This document shows, in pieces, positions 12,571-24,358 of a DNA stretch of 25,021 nucleotides. Origin of the DNA: DASQVO01 sp035640715 (GTDB lineage: Bacteria; Actinomycetota; Actinomycetes; Streptosporangiales; Streptosporangiaceae); NCBI GenBank assembly GCA_035640715.1, contig DASQVO010000554.1, positions 1 to 25,021 on the forward strand. The letters run 5' to 3'. Every line of letters starts with the position of its first letter. Position 1 is the stretch's first letter. The position numbers and the translations under genes were made by a program. Below the pieces are notes generated by a model, which did no database searches, had not been told where the DNA came from, and was given only the letters and a program-made list of their open reading frames with translations.

Positions 12571-14070
12571 GTGAAGACTGACGTCGAGGAACTGAGCCCG
12601 ACGCGCGTGAAGCTGAGCGTGGAGGTGCCGTTCGACGAGCTGAAGCCCAGCATCGACAAGGCGTACCGCGAGGTCGCACGGCAGGTCCGCATCCCCGGCT
12701 TCCGGCCGGGCCGCGTGCCGCCGCAGATCATCGACCGGCGGATTGGCCGGGCACCAGTGCTTGAGCAGGCCGTGAACGATGCTCTTCCCGAGCTTTACGG
12801 CAAGGCGGTCGAGGAGCGGGAGGTCCTCGCACTCGGCCGGCCGGAGGTGGAGATCACCCGGCTGGACGACGGCAACGAGCTCTCCTTCACCGCTGAAGTC
12901 GACGTCAGGCCCAAGTTCGAGCTGCCCGACCTCGGCGGGCTGGCGGTCACCATCGACGACGCGACGGTCACCCCGGACGACGTCGAGGAGTACCTCGGGA
13001 CACTGCGCGAGCGGTTCGCCTCGCTGAAGGGCGTGCAGCGCCCGGCCGAGACCGGCGACTACGTGTCCATCGACCTGTCGGCCACCGTGGACGGCGAGCT
13101 GGTGGAAGACGCGCAGGCGAGCGGCCTGTCCTACGAGGTGGGCAGCGGGTCGCTGCTGGAGGGCCTCGACGACGCCCTGACGGGGATGTCGGCGGGTGAG
13201 TCCGGGACGTTCAGCACCGAGCTGGCCGGCGGCGAGCACGCCGGCGAGCAGGCCGAGGTCACTGTGACCGTGCACAGCGTCAAGGTCAAGGAAGTGCCCG
13301 GCCTCGACGACGACTTCGCGCAGCTGGCGAGCGAGTTCGACACGATCGGGGAACTGCGCGCCGATACCCGGGATCGGCTCGAGCAGATGAAGCGCGGGCA
13401 GCAGGCCGTCCAGGCGCGTGATCGGGCCCTGGACGCACTGCTCGCCCAGGTCGACATCCCGCTGCCGGAGAGCGTGGTCGCGGAGGAGGCCGACCGCATC
13501 AGGCGGTCCATGCACGAGCAAATCGAGCGCGCGGGCGCGGACTGGGGCTCCTACCTCCAGATGATCGGCAAGACCGAGGCCGAGTACGGTTCCGAGATGG
13601 AGGAGCAGGCACGCCGCAGCGTCAAGGTCGGGCTGCTCCTCGACCAGCTGGCGCGGCAGGAAGAGATCGGCGTGGACGAGGCCGAGCTGTCCTACTTCAT
13701 CGCCCAGCAGGCAGACCGGATGGGCGTCAGGCCGGAGCTGCTGGCCCGTCAGCTCGCCGAGACCGGCCAGCTCGGCGCGGCCGCGGCGGAGGTGCTGCGG
13801 GGCAAGGCGATCGCGCTGCTCACGGGCCGTGTCACCATCCGCGACGAGGCGGGCCACGAGCTGGACTACAACGTCCTCACCGGCCAGGACGCGAACACGC
13901 AGGCGGGGGACACCGCCGCCGGAGCGGCGGCCGATGCGGACGAGCAGGCGGCGGACACCGCCGCCGGAGCGGCGGCTGATGCGGACACGCGGGTGAACGC
14001 GGACGCCGGCGACCCAGCGGCGCAGGCCGAAGCCGGGAAAGCGGACGAGAGCACCCCCGCAGGGAACTAG
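12571..14070 (+). CDS. tig: Trigger factor, ribosome-associated chaperone/PPIase
   Basis: A 499-residue ribosome-bound chaperone that folds nascent chains at the exit tunnel. The N-terminal ribosome-docking domain carries the signature GFRPGRVP (43-50). An FKBP-type prolyl isomerase domain spans about 160-240 (ETGDYVSIDLS...VKEVPGLDDDFA), followed by the SurA-like helical C-terminal domain (about 250-440). The acidic, Ala-rich tail (about 445-499) contains two copies of DTAAGAAADAD. Start GTG 12571 has AAGGAG ten nt upstream and gives the standard family N-terminus KTDVEELSPTRV; the longer frame from 12529 is unsupported. It precedes clpP1-clpP2-clpX, the usual actinobacterial order, with a 286-nt gap suggesting a separate promoter for clpP1. 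Confidence 0.97.
   Translation: MKTDVEELSPTRVKLSVEVPFDELKPSIDKAYREVARQVRIPGFRPGRVPPQIIDRRIGRAPVLEQAVNDALPELYGKAVEEREVLALGRPEVEITRLDDGNELSFTAEVDVRPKFELPDLGGLAVTIDDATVTPDDVEEYLGTLRERFASLKGVQRPAETGDYVSIDLSATVDGELVEDAQASGLSYEVGSGSLLEGLDDALTGMSAGESGTFSTELAGGEHAGEQAEVTVTVHSVKVKEVPGLDDDFAQLASEFDTIGELRADTRDRLEQMKRGQQAVQARDRALDALLAQVDIPLPESVVAEEADRIRRSMHEQIERAGADWGSYLQMIGKTEAEYGSEMEEQARRSVKVGLLLDQLARQEEIGVDEAELSYFIAQQADRMGVRPELLARQLAETGQLGAAAAEVLRGKAIALLTGRVTIRDEAGHELDYNVLTGQDANTQAGDTAAGAAADADEQAADTAAGAAADADTRVNADAGDPAAQAEAGKADESTPAGN
13909..13986 (+). repeat. 33-bp direct repeat coding the trigger-factor tail
   Basis: Copies at 13909-13941 and 13954-13986 differ at one base and encode DTAAGAAADAD twice, with EQAA between them. 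It indicates recent in-frame duplication in a disordered acidic tail. Confidence 0.8.
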
Positions 14071-14080
14071 GCCGCGGGAC

Positions 14081-14125
14081 CGCTTCGCCCGGGAGCGCTT
14101 CGCCCCTCCGGGGACCGCTTCGCCT
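14081..14125. repeat. Three copies of CGCTTCGCCY after tig
   Basis: CGCTTCGCC(C/T) occurs at 14081-14090, 14096-14105 and 14116-14125, embedded in C/G runs that can pair with each other (CCCGGG, CTCCGGGG). This probably forms the structured 3' end of the tig transcript, although no single clean terminator stem stands out. Confidence 0.45.
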
Positions 14126-14189
14126 CCCGGGCCGTCCCGTCCGCCGGGCCCAGCGCGGTCTCTTTTCAGTAGCCGAGGGTGACCGCGTG

Positions 14190-14200
14190 CGCCGATAGCG
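14190..14200. promoter_or_regulatory. ClgR-like binding site upstream of clpP1
   Basis: CGCCGATAGCG matches the core CGCYNANRGCG of the ClgR operator described in Corynebacterium glutamicum; ClgR activates clp genes in Streptomyces, Corynebacterium and Mycobacterium. The flanks match less well. It lies 157 nt before the clpP1 start, in the tig-clpP1 gap, a plausible activator position. Confidence 0.45.
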
Positions 14201-14356
14201 AAAACCGGCGGCCGTGGCATTCAGCGCTTCTGGCGGGAGCTATCGTCCAGATCAGAGACATTAGACGCGATGCCGAAGGTAAGTAAGACAGCGACGTGCC
14301 GGAGCCCCCGCGTTGGCGGTGAGGCAAATTGCGGCAAGCCATACGAGGAGAGCGCA

Positions 14357-14995
14357 GTGACAACGCATCCCATCCTGGAGCGGCCATCCATCGTGACGGC
14401 GGCCTCGCCCGATGGCGCCGTCCAGCCGTTCGGTGACCAGCTGTTCCAGCGGCTGCTGCGGCACCGGATCATTTTCCTCGGCCAGCAGGTGGACGACGAC
14501 CTGGCCAACCGGATCTGTGCTGAGTTCGTGCTGCTCGCGGCCGAGGACCCGAGGCGCGACATCAGCCTGTACATCAACTCACCGGGCGGCTCGGTCAGCG
14601 CCGGCCTGGCCATCTACGACATCATGCAGTACGTGCAGAACGACGTGGCCACCTACGTGATGGGCATGGCCGCGTCGATGGCGCAGGTCCTGCTGTGCGC
14701 CGGGACACCCGGCAAGCGCTACGCGCTGCCCCATGCGCAGATCCTGATGCACCAGCCGTCCGGCGGGCTCGGCGGCACCGCGACCGACATCAGGATTCAG
14801 GCCGAGCAGATGCTCTACATCAAGCGCACGATGGCGGAGCGCATCGCGTTCCACACCGGCCAGACGATCGAGCAGATCGAGACCGACTTCGACCGCGACC
14901 GCTGGTTCACCGCCGACGAGGCCAAGGATTATGGCTTTGTCGACCAGGTGGTCCGCAGCGCCACCGAGGTTCCCTCGGCAGGTCCCGTCTCATGA
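14357..14995 (+). CDS. clpP1: ATP-dependent Clp protease proteolytic subunit 1
   Basis: A 212-residue serine protease subunit; with ClpP2 it forms the two-ring degradation barrel fed by ClpX or ClpC. The catalytic triad is visible: Ser107 (MGMAASMAQ), His132 (ILMHQP) and Asp181 (DRDRWF). The handle and oxyanion segments YINSPGGSVSAGLAIYD (72-88) are intact. Start GTG 14357 has GAGGAG six nt upstream; the longer frame from 14270 is not family-like. The stop TGA overlaps an in-frame ATG of clpP2 (ATGA, 14992-14995), so the two subunits are probably co-translated. Likely regulated by ClgR via the upstream site. Length is normal for an actinobacterial ClpP1. Confidence 0.97.
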   Translation: MTTHPILERPSIVTAASPDGAVQPFGDQLFQRLLRHRIIFLGQQVDDDLANRICAEFVLLAAEDPRRDISLYINSPGGSVSAGLAIYDIMQYVQNDVATYVMGMAASMAQVLLCAGTPGKRYALPHAQILMHQPSGGLGGTATDIRIQAEQMLYIKRTMAERIAFHTGQTIEQIETDFDRDRWFTADEAKDYGFVDQVVRSATEVPSAGPVS

Positions 14996-15024
14996 ACGCC
15001 CATTACGGAACGGAGGAGCCGAAC

Positions 15025-15855
15025 GTGAGCGAGCTCAGGGCGGCAGCGCCCCGGCCGGCGGAGGCCAGATACGTCCTTCCGTCCTTCGTGGAGCGAACGT
15101 CGTACGGGATCAAGGAGATGAACCCGTACAACAAGATGTTCGAGGAGCGGATCATCTTCCTCGGCGTCCAGATCGACGACGCCTCGGCCAACGACGTCAT
15201 GGCCCAGCTCCTGACGCTGGAGGCCATCGACCCGGACCGGGACATCACGATGTACATCAACTCGCCGGGCGGGTCGATGACGTCGATGATGGCCATCTAC
15301 GACACCATGCAGTTCATCCAGCCCGACATCCAGATGTGCTGCATCGGGCAGGCGGCCTCGGCAGCGGCGGTGCTGCTGGCGGCCGGGACCAAGGGCAAGC
15401 GGATGGCGCTGCCCAATTCCCGCATCCTCATCCACCAGCCGGCTACTCAGGGTGGTGGCTATGAGCAGGTCAGTGACCTGGAGATTCAGGCCCGCGAGAT
15501 CATGCGGATGCGGGCGTCGATGGAGGTCATCCTCGCCCGGCACACCGGCCGGGACGAGGAGGCGATCCGCCGTGACATTGAGCGGGACAAGTTCCTCACC
15601 GCTGAGGAGGCCAAGGAATACGGAATCATCGACGAGGTTCTGACGACGCTGAAGCGCGGGAGCACCGCCGCGGAGGTACTGTCGTCCTTACCGGAGATTT
15701 ACCTCTTCCCCGGCGCCCCCCGAGGGGGTTTGATGGTTGTTGCCTCAGGATCTCGCGATCCCGAGGCGGTAGCGTCAATGCGGGAACGCATGACGGCCTG
15801 GCGGGACATGCCGCCGGGCTGGCCGCAGCGGCCGTCCCCCGACGGCCCCATGTAA
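15025..15855 (+). CDS. clpP2: ATP-dependent Clp protease proteolytic subunit 2, with C-terminal extension
   Basis: The partner serine protease ring of ClpP1. Numbered from GTG 15025 (276 aa), the triad is Ser112 (GQAASAA), His137 (ILIHQP) and Asp188 (ERDKFL); YINSPGGSMTSMMAIYD is conserved. GTG 15025 has GGAGG eight nt upstream; ATG 14992, overlapping the clpP1 stop, is the alternative start and would add 11 residues. The ClpP fold should end near TTLKRGS (residue 213), yet the frame continues for about 63 residues of Pro/Arg/Met-rich sequence (ending PQRPSPDGPM), making it longer than the usual 200-220 aa. A C6/G5 tract at 15715-15728 is a possible frameshift point. clpX follows 12 nt later with AAAGGAG. 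Confidence 0.95.
   Translation: MSELRAAAPRPAEARYVLPSFVERTSYGIKEMNPYNKMFEERIIFLGVQIDDASANDVMAQLLTLEAIDPDRDITMYINSPGGSMTSMMAIYDTMQFIQPDIQMCCIGQAASAAAVLLAAGTKGKRMALPNSRILIHQPATQGGGYEQVSDLEIQAREIMRMRASMEVILARHTGRDEEAIRRDIERDKFLTAEEAKEYGIIDEVLTTLKRGSTAAEVLSSLPEIYLFPGAPRGGLMVVASGSRDPEAVASMRERMTAWRDMPPGWPQRPSPDGPM
15742..15767 (+). promoter_or_regulatory. Hairpin at the clpP2-clpX junction
   Basis: GCCTC-A-GGATC closes on GATCC-C-GAGGC around a TCGC loop: ten pairs with one A.C mismatch. It lies inside the clpP2 C-terminal extension, about 100 nt before clpX. It could be an RNA processing or attenuation structure that sets the clpP/clpX ratio; this is inference. Confidence 0.4.
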
Positions 15856-15867
15856 AGGAGTATCTGG

Positions 15868-17145
<1,278 letters not shown>

Positions 17146-17183
17146 CCCGCGCGCCCGGCCCGGGTTCACGCCCGGTACGTAGT

Positions 17184-17214
17184 CCGGGCCGTAGCGGTTC
17201 CGGGCCGTAGCGGT
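17184..17214. repeat. 15-bp direct repeat in the clpX-valS gap
   Basis: CCGGGCCGTAGCGGT occurs at 17184-17198 and 17200-17214, one base apart. It lies just upstream of the valS -10 box and may be a binding site or a slippage duplication. Confidence 0.6.
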
Positions 17215-17227
17215 GGTGCGAAGTCCC

Positions 17228-17233
17228 TAGACT
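17228..17233 (+). promoter_or_regulatory. -10 box of valS, probable leaderless start
   Basis: TAGACT ends eight nt before the valS GTG (17242), so transcription would start at or next to the start codon. No Shine-Dalgarno sequence is present. The -35 region is not recognisable. Confidence 0.5.
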
Positions 17234-17241
17234 GGTCTGTT

Positions 17242-19878
<2,637 letters not shown>

Positions 19879-19939
19879 TCATGGCGGTCCGGTGACGCTG
19901 GCCCGGCACATCCTCCGGACATGCCGCCCATTTCATCAA

Positions 19940-19963
19940 TTGTGGTCTCTTAACCACTATTAG
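19940..19963. promoter_or_regulatory. AT-rich inverted repeat upstream of the MFS gene
   Basis: GTGGT (19942-19946) and ACCAC (19953-19957) flank CTCTTA, followed by TATTAG (19958-19963), a possible -10. This AT-rich patch stands out in the 158-nt valS-MFS gap. An operator for a local regulator is plausible but unproven. Confidence 0.4.
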
Positions 19964-20039
19964 TTGCGATTGCCGGGTCGGCACGCCACCATGTAGTCAG
20001 GGGGTTCAGAGAGCGACGAGCTGGGTACGGGAGGTTTTG

Positions 20040-21296
20040 TTGGCGAAGGCGGCCCCGCATGCCCCGAAGGTCCCCCCCGTCCGCCCGGAGGCGAAGGCTG
20101 CCACGTTCCGCGAGGTGTTCGCGGACAGTGAATTCCGTGCCGTCTGGCTGGCCGAGTTTGCCTCGATCGCTGGGGATCAGTTCGCGCGGGTGGCATTGAC
20201 CGTCCTCGTCTACCAGCGCACAGGCTCGCCGCTGCTGACCGCGCTCACCTATGCGGCGAGCTATCTGCCCTGGCTGATCGGCGGCCTCATCCTGTCGGAC
20301 GCGGCCGACCGGTATCCGCGCCGGGACGTCATGATCACCGCCGATGTCACCCGGATGGTGCTCGTCGCGGCGATGGTCATCCCCGGTATGCCCTTGTGGG
20401 CGATGATCGTGCTCCTGTTCGCGGTCACCACGCTCAACGCCCCGTTCCAGGGTGCGCGTTCGGCGCTTCGCGCAGAGATCCTGCCAGGGGACCGCTACGC
20501 GCTCGGCCTGGCGGTCTCGCAGATCACCAGGGAAATAGGGGTGGTGGGCGGATTCGTCGCCGGCGGCGTGATCGTCGCCGGTCTCGGCGGGAAAGACGCG
20601 CTGCTCATCGACGCGGCAACCTTCGCCCTCTCGGCGCTCGCCCTGTGGGCAGGGGTGCGGCGGCGCCCGGCACCCGAGCGCGTCCAGCGATCTCGGCTGG
20701 CGGAAGTCAGGGCCGGGATGAGCCTCGTCTTCGGCGATTGCCGGCTGCGCACATTGATGCTGCTGGGCTGGCTGGCCGGCTTTTACACAGTCGCCGAGGC
20801 GCTCGCGGTTCCGTACGCGGCGCACCTGCGGCATGGCGCGGTCGCGGCCGGGCTGATCTTCGCGGCCGGGCCGCTGGGCAGTGCCGTAGGCATGGCGGCA
20901 TTCACCCGGCTGCTGCGCCCGGGCACGCGTCTGCGGTGGATGGGGCCCCTGGCCGTTGCCGCATGCCTCGTGCCGCTGGCGTGCCTGACCCAGCCGCGCC
21001 TGGTTCCGTCGCTGGCGATTTTCGCGGTGTCAGGCCTGTTCTCGGCGTACCAGGTCGCTGCGAACGCCGCGTTCGTCGCCGCCACGCCCGACGCGCGGCG
21101 GGGTCAGGCATATGGCCTGGCTAATGCGGGGATGATGCTCGGCCAGGGGATCGTCTATGTGCTGGCGGGGGCGGCCGCGTCGGTGGCCGCCCCCGCCGTG
21201 GTGGTCGCGGGCAGCGGCGCCGTCGGTGCCGCAGTCGCGGGATGGCTGGCCCTGACCTGGCGACGCTGGTCACGGCTTACGCCTGGCAGCGGATAA
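20040..21296 (+). CDS. Major facilitator superfamily transporter (EntS-like exporter group)
   Basis: A 418-residue polytopic membrane protein with about 10-12 hydrophobic segments, probably a proton-driven exporter. After a short polar N-terminus, FREVFADSEFRAVWLAEFASIAGDQFARVAL leads into helix 1. The loop 2-3 motif A is GGLILSDAADRYPRR (about 79-93). LNAPFQGARSALRAEILP and the AxxxxQITREIGVVGGFVAGG segment are typical of the EntS/macrolide-exporter-like MFS branch. The substrate cannot be told. TTG 20040 has GGGAGG five nt upstream; the TTG three bases earlier is too close. It is monocistronic by spacing, with its own AT-rich upstream region. Confidence 0.88.
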   Translation: MAKAAPHAPKVPPVRPEAKAATFREVFADSEFRAVWLAEFASIAGDQFARVALTVLVYQRTGSPLLTALTYAASYLPWLIGGLILSDAADRYPRRDVMITADVTRMVLVAAMVIPGMPLWAMIVLLFAVTTLNAPFQGARSALRAEILPGDRYALGLAVSQITREIGVVGGFVAGGVIVAGLGGKDALLIDAATFALSALALWAGVRRRPAPERVQRSRLAEVRAGMSLVFGDCRLRTLMLLGWLAGFYTVAEALAVPYAAHLRHGAVAAGLIFAAGPLGSAVGMAAFTRLLRPGTRLRWMGPLAVAACLVPLACLTQPRLVPSLAIFAVSGLFSAYQVAANAAFVAATPDARRGQAYGLANAGMMLGQGIVYVLAGAAASVAAPAVVVAGSGAVGAAVAGWLALTWRRWSRLTPGSG

Positions 21297-21373
21297 CGAA
21301 CTGGTGGACTTCAGCCCCACTCGGCGAACATGACCCTTCCCTTCTCCGAAACTGTCATACATCAATATTCCTT

Positions 21374-21402
21374 TTAACATCGTTCATGACAAGTCGTATT
21401 AT
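21374..21402 (+). promoter_or_regulatory. Strong vegetative-type promoter in an AT-rich island
   Basis: TTAACA (21374-21379), a 17-bp spacer and TATTAT (21397-21402) closely match sigma-70-type consensus hexamers. It lies about 90 nt before the diguanylate cyclase start. TGTCAT (21353-21358) and ATGACA (21386-21391) form a spaced inverted repeat, the second arm inside the spacer, which would suit a repressor. The rest of 21297-21491 contains no convincing gene. Confidence 0.6.
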
Positions 21403-21491
21403 TGACGTAGTGTGGTGCATCTGTAACGATTCGACATTAATGCTCTTACCCGCGACGCCATCCATGGCTCCGTGAGCAACCGTCAGATGGG

Positions 21492-22838
21492 ATGGGGATG
21501 AGAGTCACATCCTCCCGGCGATGCCGTCGGCCAACGGCAGCGTCCATCAGGGGCTGGCAAGTTTGGTCATTGCCCCGCTGGCCGCGCGCCTACGTCATCG
21601 CCGTGCCCGGTCTCGCTGCCGCAGCCATAGGTATTGCCGCGGCCCGCACGAGCTGGCACCTGTCGCAGGTGGGCATCTTTTTCCTGCTGGTGGCATGCGC
21701 CGGCGCCATGGTCGAGGCGACGCGGGACGTGAAGCTGCCCCGCGACACGCTGACCCGCGACCTCCAGGAAGTCTGGTACCTTGCCGTCGCCCTGCTGCTT
21801 CCTCCCATATACGCGCTGCTGGTGCCGATCCCGCTGGTAGCCATGAAGCAGTGGCGGGTACGCCAGAACCTGCTGCACCGGCGGCTGTTCAGCGTCGGCG
21901 CCATCGGCCTCGGGTATGGCGTCGCGTCGGCCGAGTTCCACAGCCTCTTCGAGCCGCTGCTCGGCGGTCCCGGGGGGGCCGGTGCGCATACCATCGGCTG
22001 GCTGGGCGCCACCATCGGTGCGGGGCTGACCGGATGGCTGGTGAACGTGTGGTTGATCGTTGGAGCCGTCAAGCTGACGGATCCGGCCGCCCGGGTCCGG
22101 GCGGTGATGTTCAGCCGGGAAGCGGTCATGACGGATACGGTCATAACCTGCATGGCGGCCCTGGTCGCATTCGCACTGTCGTTCAGCCTGGTGGCCATCA
22201 TCGTCGCGTTGCCGGTCGTGCTGATGCAGAAGCGAGTCCTGATGCACGCGCAGCTTGTCACCGAGGCGCGGACGGACGCCAAGACTGGCCTGCTGAATGC
22301 GGCGGCGTGGCAGGGCGAGTCGGCGACGGAGCTGTCCCGGGCCAAGAGACACTGGCCGGTCGCGTCGGTGGCCATCATCGACATCGACCACTTCAAGGCG
22401 GTCAACGACACCTATGGGCACCTCGCGGGTGACCAGGTGCTGCGGGTGATCGCCGACCGCTTCACGGCCCAGTTGCGCGACGGCGACCTGATCGGCCGGT
22501 TCGGCGGCGAGGAGTTCGCGGTCCTGCTCCCACACACGGCCGCGGCCGAAGCCGCACGGGTGGCCGAGCGGCTGCGGGCGCACATCGCCGATGAGCCGGT
22601 CGCGGTCGGCGATGGCCGGAGCGACGGCATCCTCATCGGCGTCACTGTCTCGGTGGGCGTGGCCGAGCTGGGTGATGCCACCCAGGACCTGGTCGAGCTG
22701 CTTGCCGCCGCGGACGCGGCTCTCTACGCGGCCAAGAGCGCAGGCCGCAACCGCATCTGTGTCGGGACGCCCGAGCTGGCCCGCACCAGGGTGCCTGCGC
22801 CGCGGGACCGGGGACCGGCGGTCGGCTACCCCCAGTAG
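21492..22838 (+). CDS. Membrane-bound diguanylate cyclase (GGDEF domain)
   Basis: A 448-residue enzyme predicted to make cyclic di-GMP from two GTP. The N-terminal half (about 34-250) has around six hydrophobic segments forming an unclassified membrane sensor. A GGDEF domain follows at about 258-425. It has DAKTGLLNAAAW, the metal-binding IIDIDHFKAVND (Asp297), YGHLAGD, and the active-site loop RFGGEEF (GGEEF at 338-342). An intact inhibitory I-site RDGD (329-332) lies five residues before GGEEF, so product feedback is expected. No EAL domain is present. Start choice between ATG 21492 and 21498 is undecided; both follow G-rich sequence. A strong promoter lies in the AT-rich island upstream. 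Confidence 0.92.
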   Translation: MGMRVTSSRRCRRPTAASIRGWQVWSLPRWPRAYVIAVPGLAAAAIGIAAARTSWHLSQVGIFFLLVACAGAMVEATRDVKLPRDTLTRDLQEVWYLAVALLLPPIYALLVPIPLVAMKQWRVRQNLLHRRLFSVGAIGLGYGVASAEFHSLFEPLLGGPGGAGAHTIGWLGATIGAGLTGWLVNVWLIVGAVKLTDPAARVRAVMFSREAVMTDTVITCMAALVAFALSFSLVAIIVALPVVLMQKRVLMHAQLVTEARTDAKTGLLNAAAWQGESATELSRAKRHWPVASVAIIDIDHFKAVNDTYGHLAGDQVLRVIADRFTAQLRDGDLIGRFGGEEFAVLLPHTAAAEAARVAERLRAHIADEPVAVGDGRSDGILIGVTVSVGVAELGDATQDLVELLAAADAALYAAKSAGRNRICVGTPELARTRVPAPRDRGPAVGYPQ

Positions 22839-22847
22839 GCTGGGCAC

Positions 22848-22910
22848 GTGTCCATCCTGAACAGTTTCGCCGCGGCCGGCCTCGCCGTGGGCGGCGCCGC
22901 CCTGCCGTGA
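22848..22910 (+). CDS. Possible 20-aa leader peptide coupled to folC
   Basis: GTG 22848 opens a 20-residue frame (MSILNSFAAAGLAVGGAALP) whose TGA overlaps the folC GTG (GTGA, 22907-22910). A TAGGCT -10-like box (22836-22841) ends six nt before the GTG, so the message could be leaderless, while folC itself has no Shine-Dalgarno sequence. Translation of the short frame would then deliver ribosomes to folC. The frame is short enough to be chance; the junction and promoter placement are the only support. Confidence 0.35.
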   Translation: MSILNSFAAAGLAVGGAALP

Positions 22911-24358
22911 CAGGCACGCCGGGCCCGGCGGATGCGCAAGGCCTCCTGCGCGAGGTGGAACGCGACATCCTCAGCCGCCGCCCCGAGTCGTCCATAGAGC
23001 CGACCCTGGAGCGGATCGCCACCCTGGTCAGCCTGCTCGGGGATCCACAGCGCGCCTGCCCGGTCATCCACATCACGGGCACGAACGGCAAGACGTCGAC
23101 CGCCCGCATGATCGACGCGCTGCTGCGCGAGCGAGGGCTGCGGACCGGCCGCTTCACCAGCCCGCACCTGATCTCCATGCGCGAGCGGATCTGCGTGGAC
23201 GGCGAGCCGCTGGCCCCGGAACGGTTCGCCGCGGTGTATGAGGAGATCCTTCCGTACGTCAGGCTCGCCGATGAGCGCCACGGCGTACCGCTGTCATTCT
23301 TCGAGGTGCTGACGGGCATGGCCTTCGCGGCCTTCGCGGACGCCCCGGTCGACGTGGCGGTCGTGGAGGTCGGGCTCGGCGGGGCCTGGGACGCGACCAA
23401 CGTCGCGGACGGCGTGGTCGCCGTAGTGTGCCCGGTAGCCATCGACCACACGAACTATCTGGGTGACACGGTTGAGTCCATCGCCACGGAGAAGGCCGGG
23501 ATCATCAAGCCGGGATCACTCGCGGTGCTGGCGCAGCAGTCCATGCCGGCCGCCGAGGTCCTCCTGCGGCGTGCTGCCGAGGTGGGCGCGACAGTGGCGC
23601 GCGAGGGCCTTGAGTTCGGCGTGGTCGCCAGGGAACTGGCGCTCGGCGGTCAGCAGCTGTCCCTGCGCGGCCTGCACGGCACGTACCCCGAGGTGTTCCT
23701 GCCACTGTTCGGCCAGCACCAGGCCGGCAACGCGGCATGCGCGCTGGCCGCGGTCGAGGCGTTCGCGGGCGTGGCCGCGCCGGACCCGCAAGGCCGGGCG
23801 CCGCTCGACGCCGACCTGGTCCGCCAGGCCTTCGCGGGCCTGCGGTCCCCCGGACGCCTCGAGGTACTGCGGCGGAGCCCGACAGTGATCGCCGATGCCG
23901 CCCACAACCCGGCGGGCATGGCCGCGAGCGTGGCCGCGGTGAGCGAATCGTTCAGCTTCAGCCGCCTCGTCGGGGTGCTGGCAGTCAGCGCGGACAAGGA
24001 CGTGGCCGGCATGCTCGATGAGCTGGAGCCGGTCCTCTCCGACCTCGTCGTGACCTGCAACTCGTCTGAGCGGTCGATGCCCGCCGGGGAACTCGCCGAG
24101 CTGGCGCGCGACGTCCTGGGCCCGGACCGCGTCCGGGTGGCCGCGCGAATGGACGACGCGATCGAGATGGCGGTGACCCTGGCCGACGAGGCACCGGAGA
24201 CGGACCTGCCCGGCGGCGGGGGAGTGCTTATCACCGGCTCGGTAATCACCGCGGGCGACGCCCGGCTGCTGCTCGTCCCGGGCGCCGGGACCAGCGACGC
24301 GCCAGGCGGGCAGGACGCGCCCGGCCGGCATCCGTTCACGGCGGCCGATCTGTCGTGA
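22907..24358 (+). CDS. folC: Folylpolyglutamate synthase / dihydrofolate synthase
   Basis: A 483-residue Mur-ligase-fold enzyme that joins glutamate to dihydropteroate and extends the polyglutamate tail of folates, using ATP. The P-loop is TGTNGKTS (57-64), followed by TGRFTSPHLISMRERI (80-95), the metal/ATP strand VAVVEVGLGGAWDATNVAD, the CPVAIDHTNYLGDTVESIATEKAGIIKPG block with the lysine typical of Mur ligases, and DAAHNPAGMAASVAAV in the C-terminal domain. Length is normal for actinobacteria. GTG 22907 is used because the protein begins just before the conserved region; no ribosome binding site is visible and coupling to a short upstream frame is possible. Its stop overlaps the start of the DUF4233 gene. 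Confidence 0.96.
   Translation: MTGTPGPADAQGLLREVERDILSRRPESSIEPTLERIATLVSLLGDPQRACPVIHITGTNGKTSTARMIDALLRERGLRTGRFTSPHLISMRERICVDGEPLAPERFAAVYEEILPYVRLADERHGVPLSFFEVLTGMAFAAFADAPVDVAVVEVGLGGAWDATNVADGVVAVVCPVAIDHTNYLGDTVESIATEKAGIIKPGSLAVLAQQSMPAAEVLLRRAAEVGATVAREGLEFGVVARELALGGQQLSLRGLHGTYPEVFLPLFGQHQAGNAACALAAVEAFAGVAAPDPQGRAPLDADLVRQAFAGLRSPGRLEVLRRSPTVIADAAHNPAGMAASVAAVSESFSFSRLVGVLAVSADKDVAGMLDELEPVLSDLVVTCNSSERSMPAGELAELARDVLGPDRVRVAARMDDAIEMAVTLADEAPETDLPGGGGVLITGSVITAGDARLLLVPGAGTSDAPGGQDAPGRHPFTAADLS

Noticed and set aside
12160..14220. 686-aa minus-strand open frame opposite tig
   Set aside because: It overlaps the trigger factor and the end of the AraC regulator on the other strand and has no recognisable domain.
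21242..21475. 77-aa plus-strand frame over the AT-rich gap after the MFS gene
   Set aside because: It starts inside the transporter gene, has no ribosome binding site, and runs through the promoter island.
21567..22847. 426-aa minus-strand open frame opposite the diguanylate cyclase
   Set aside because: The plus strand encodes an intact GGDEF domain; the antisense product is an Arg/Gln/Asp/His-rich shadow.
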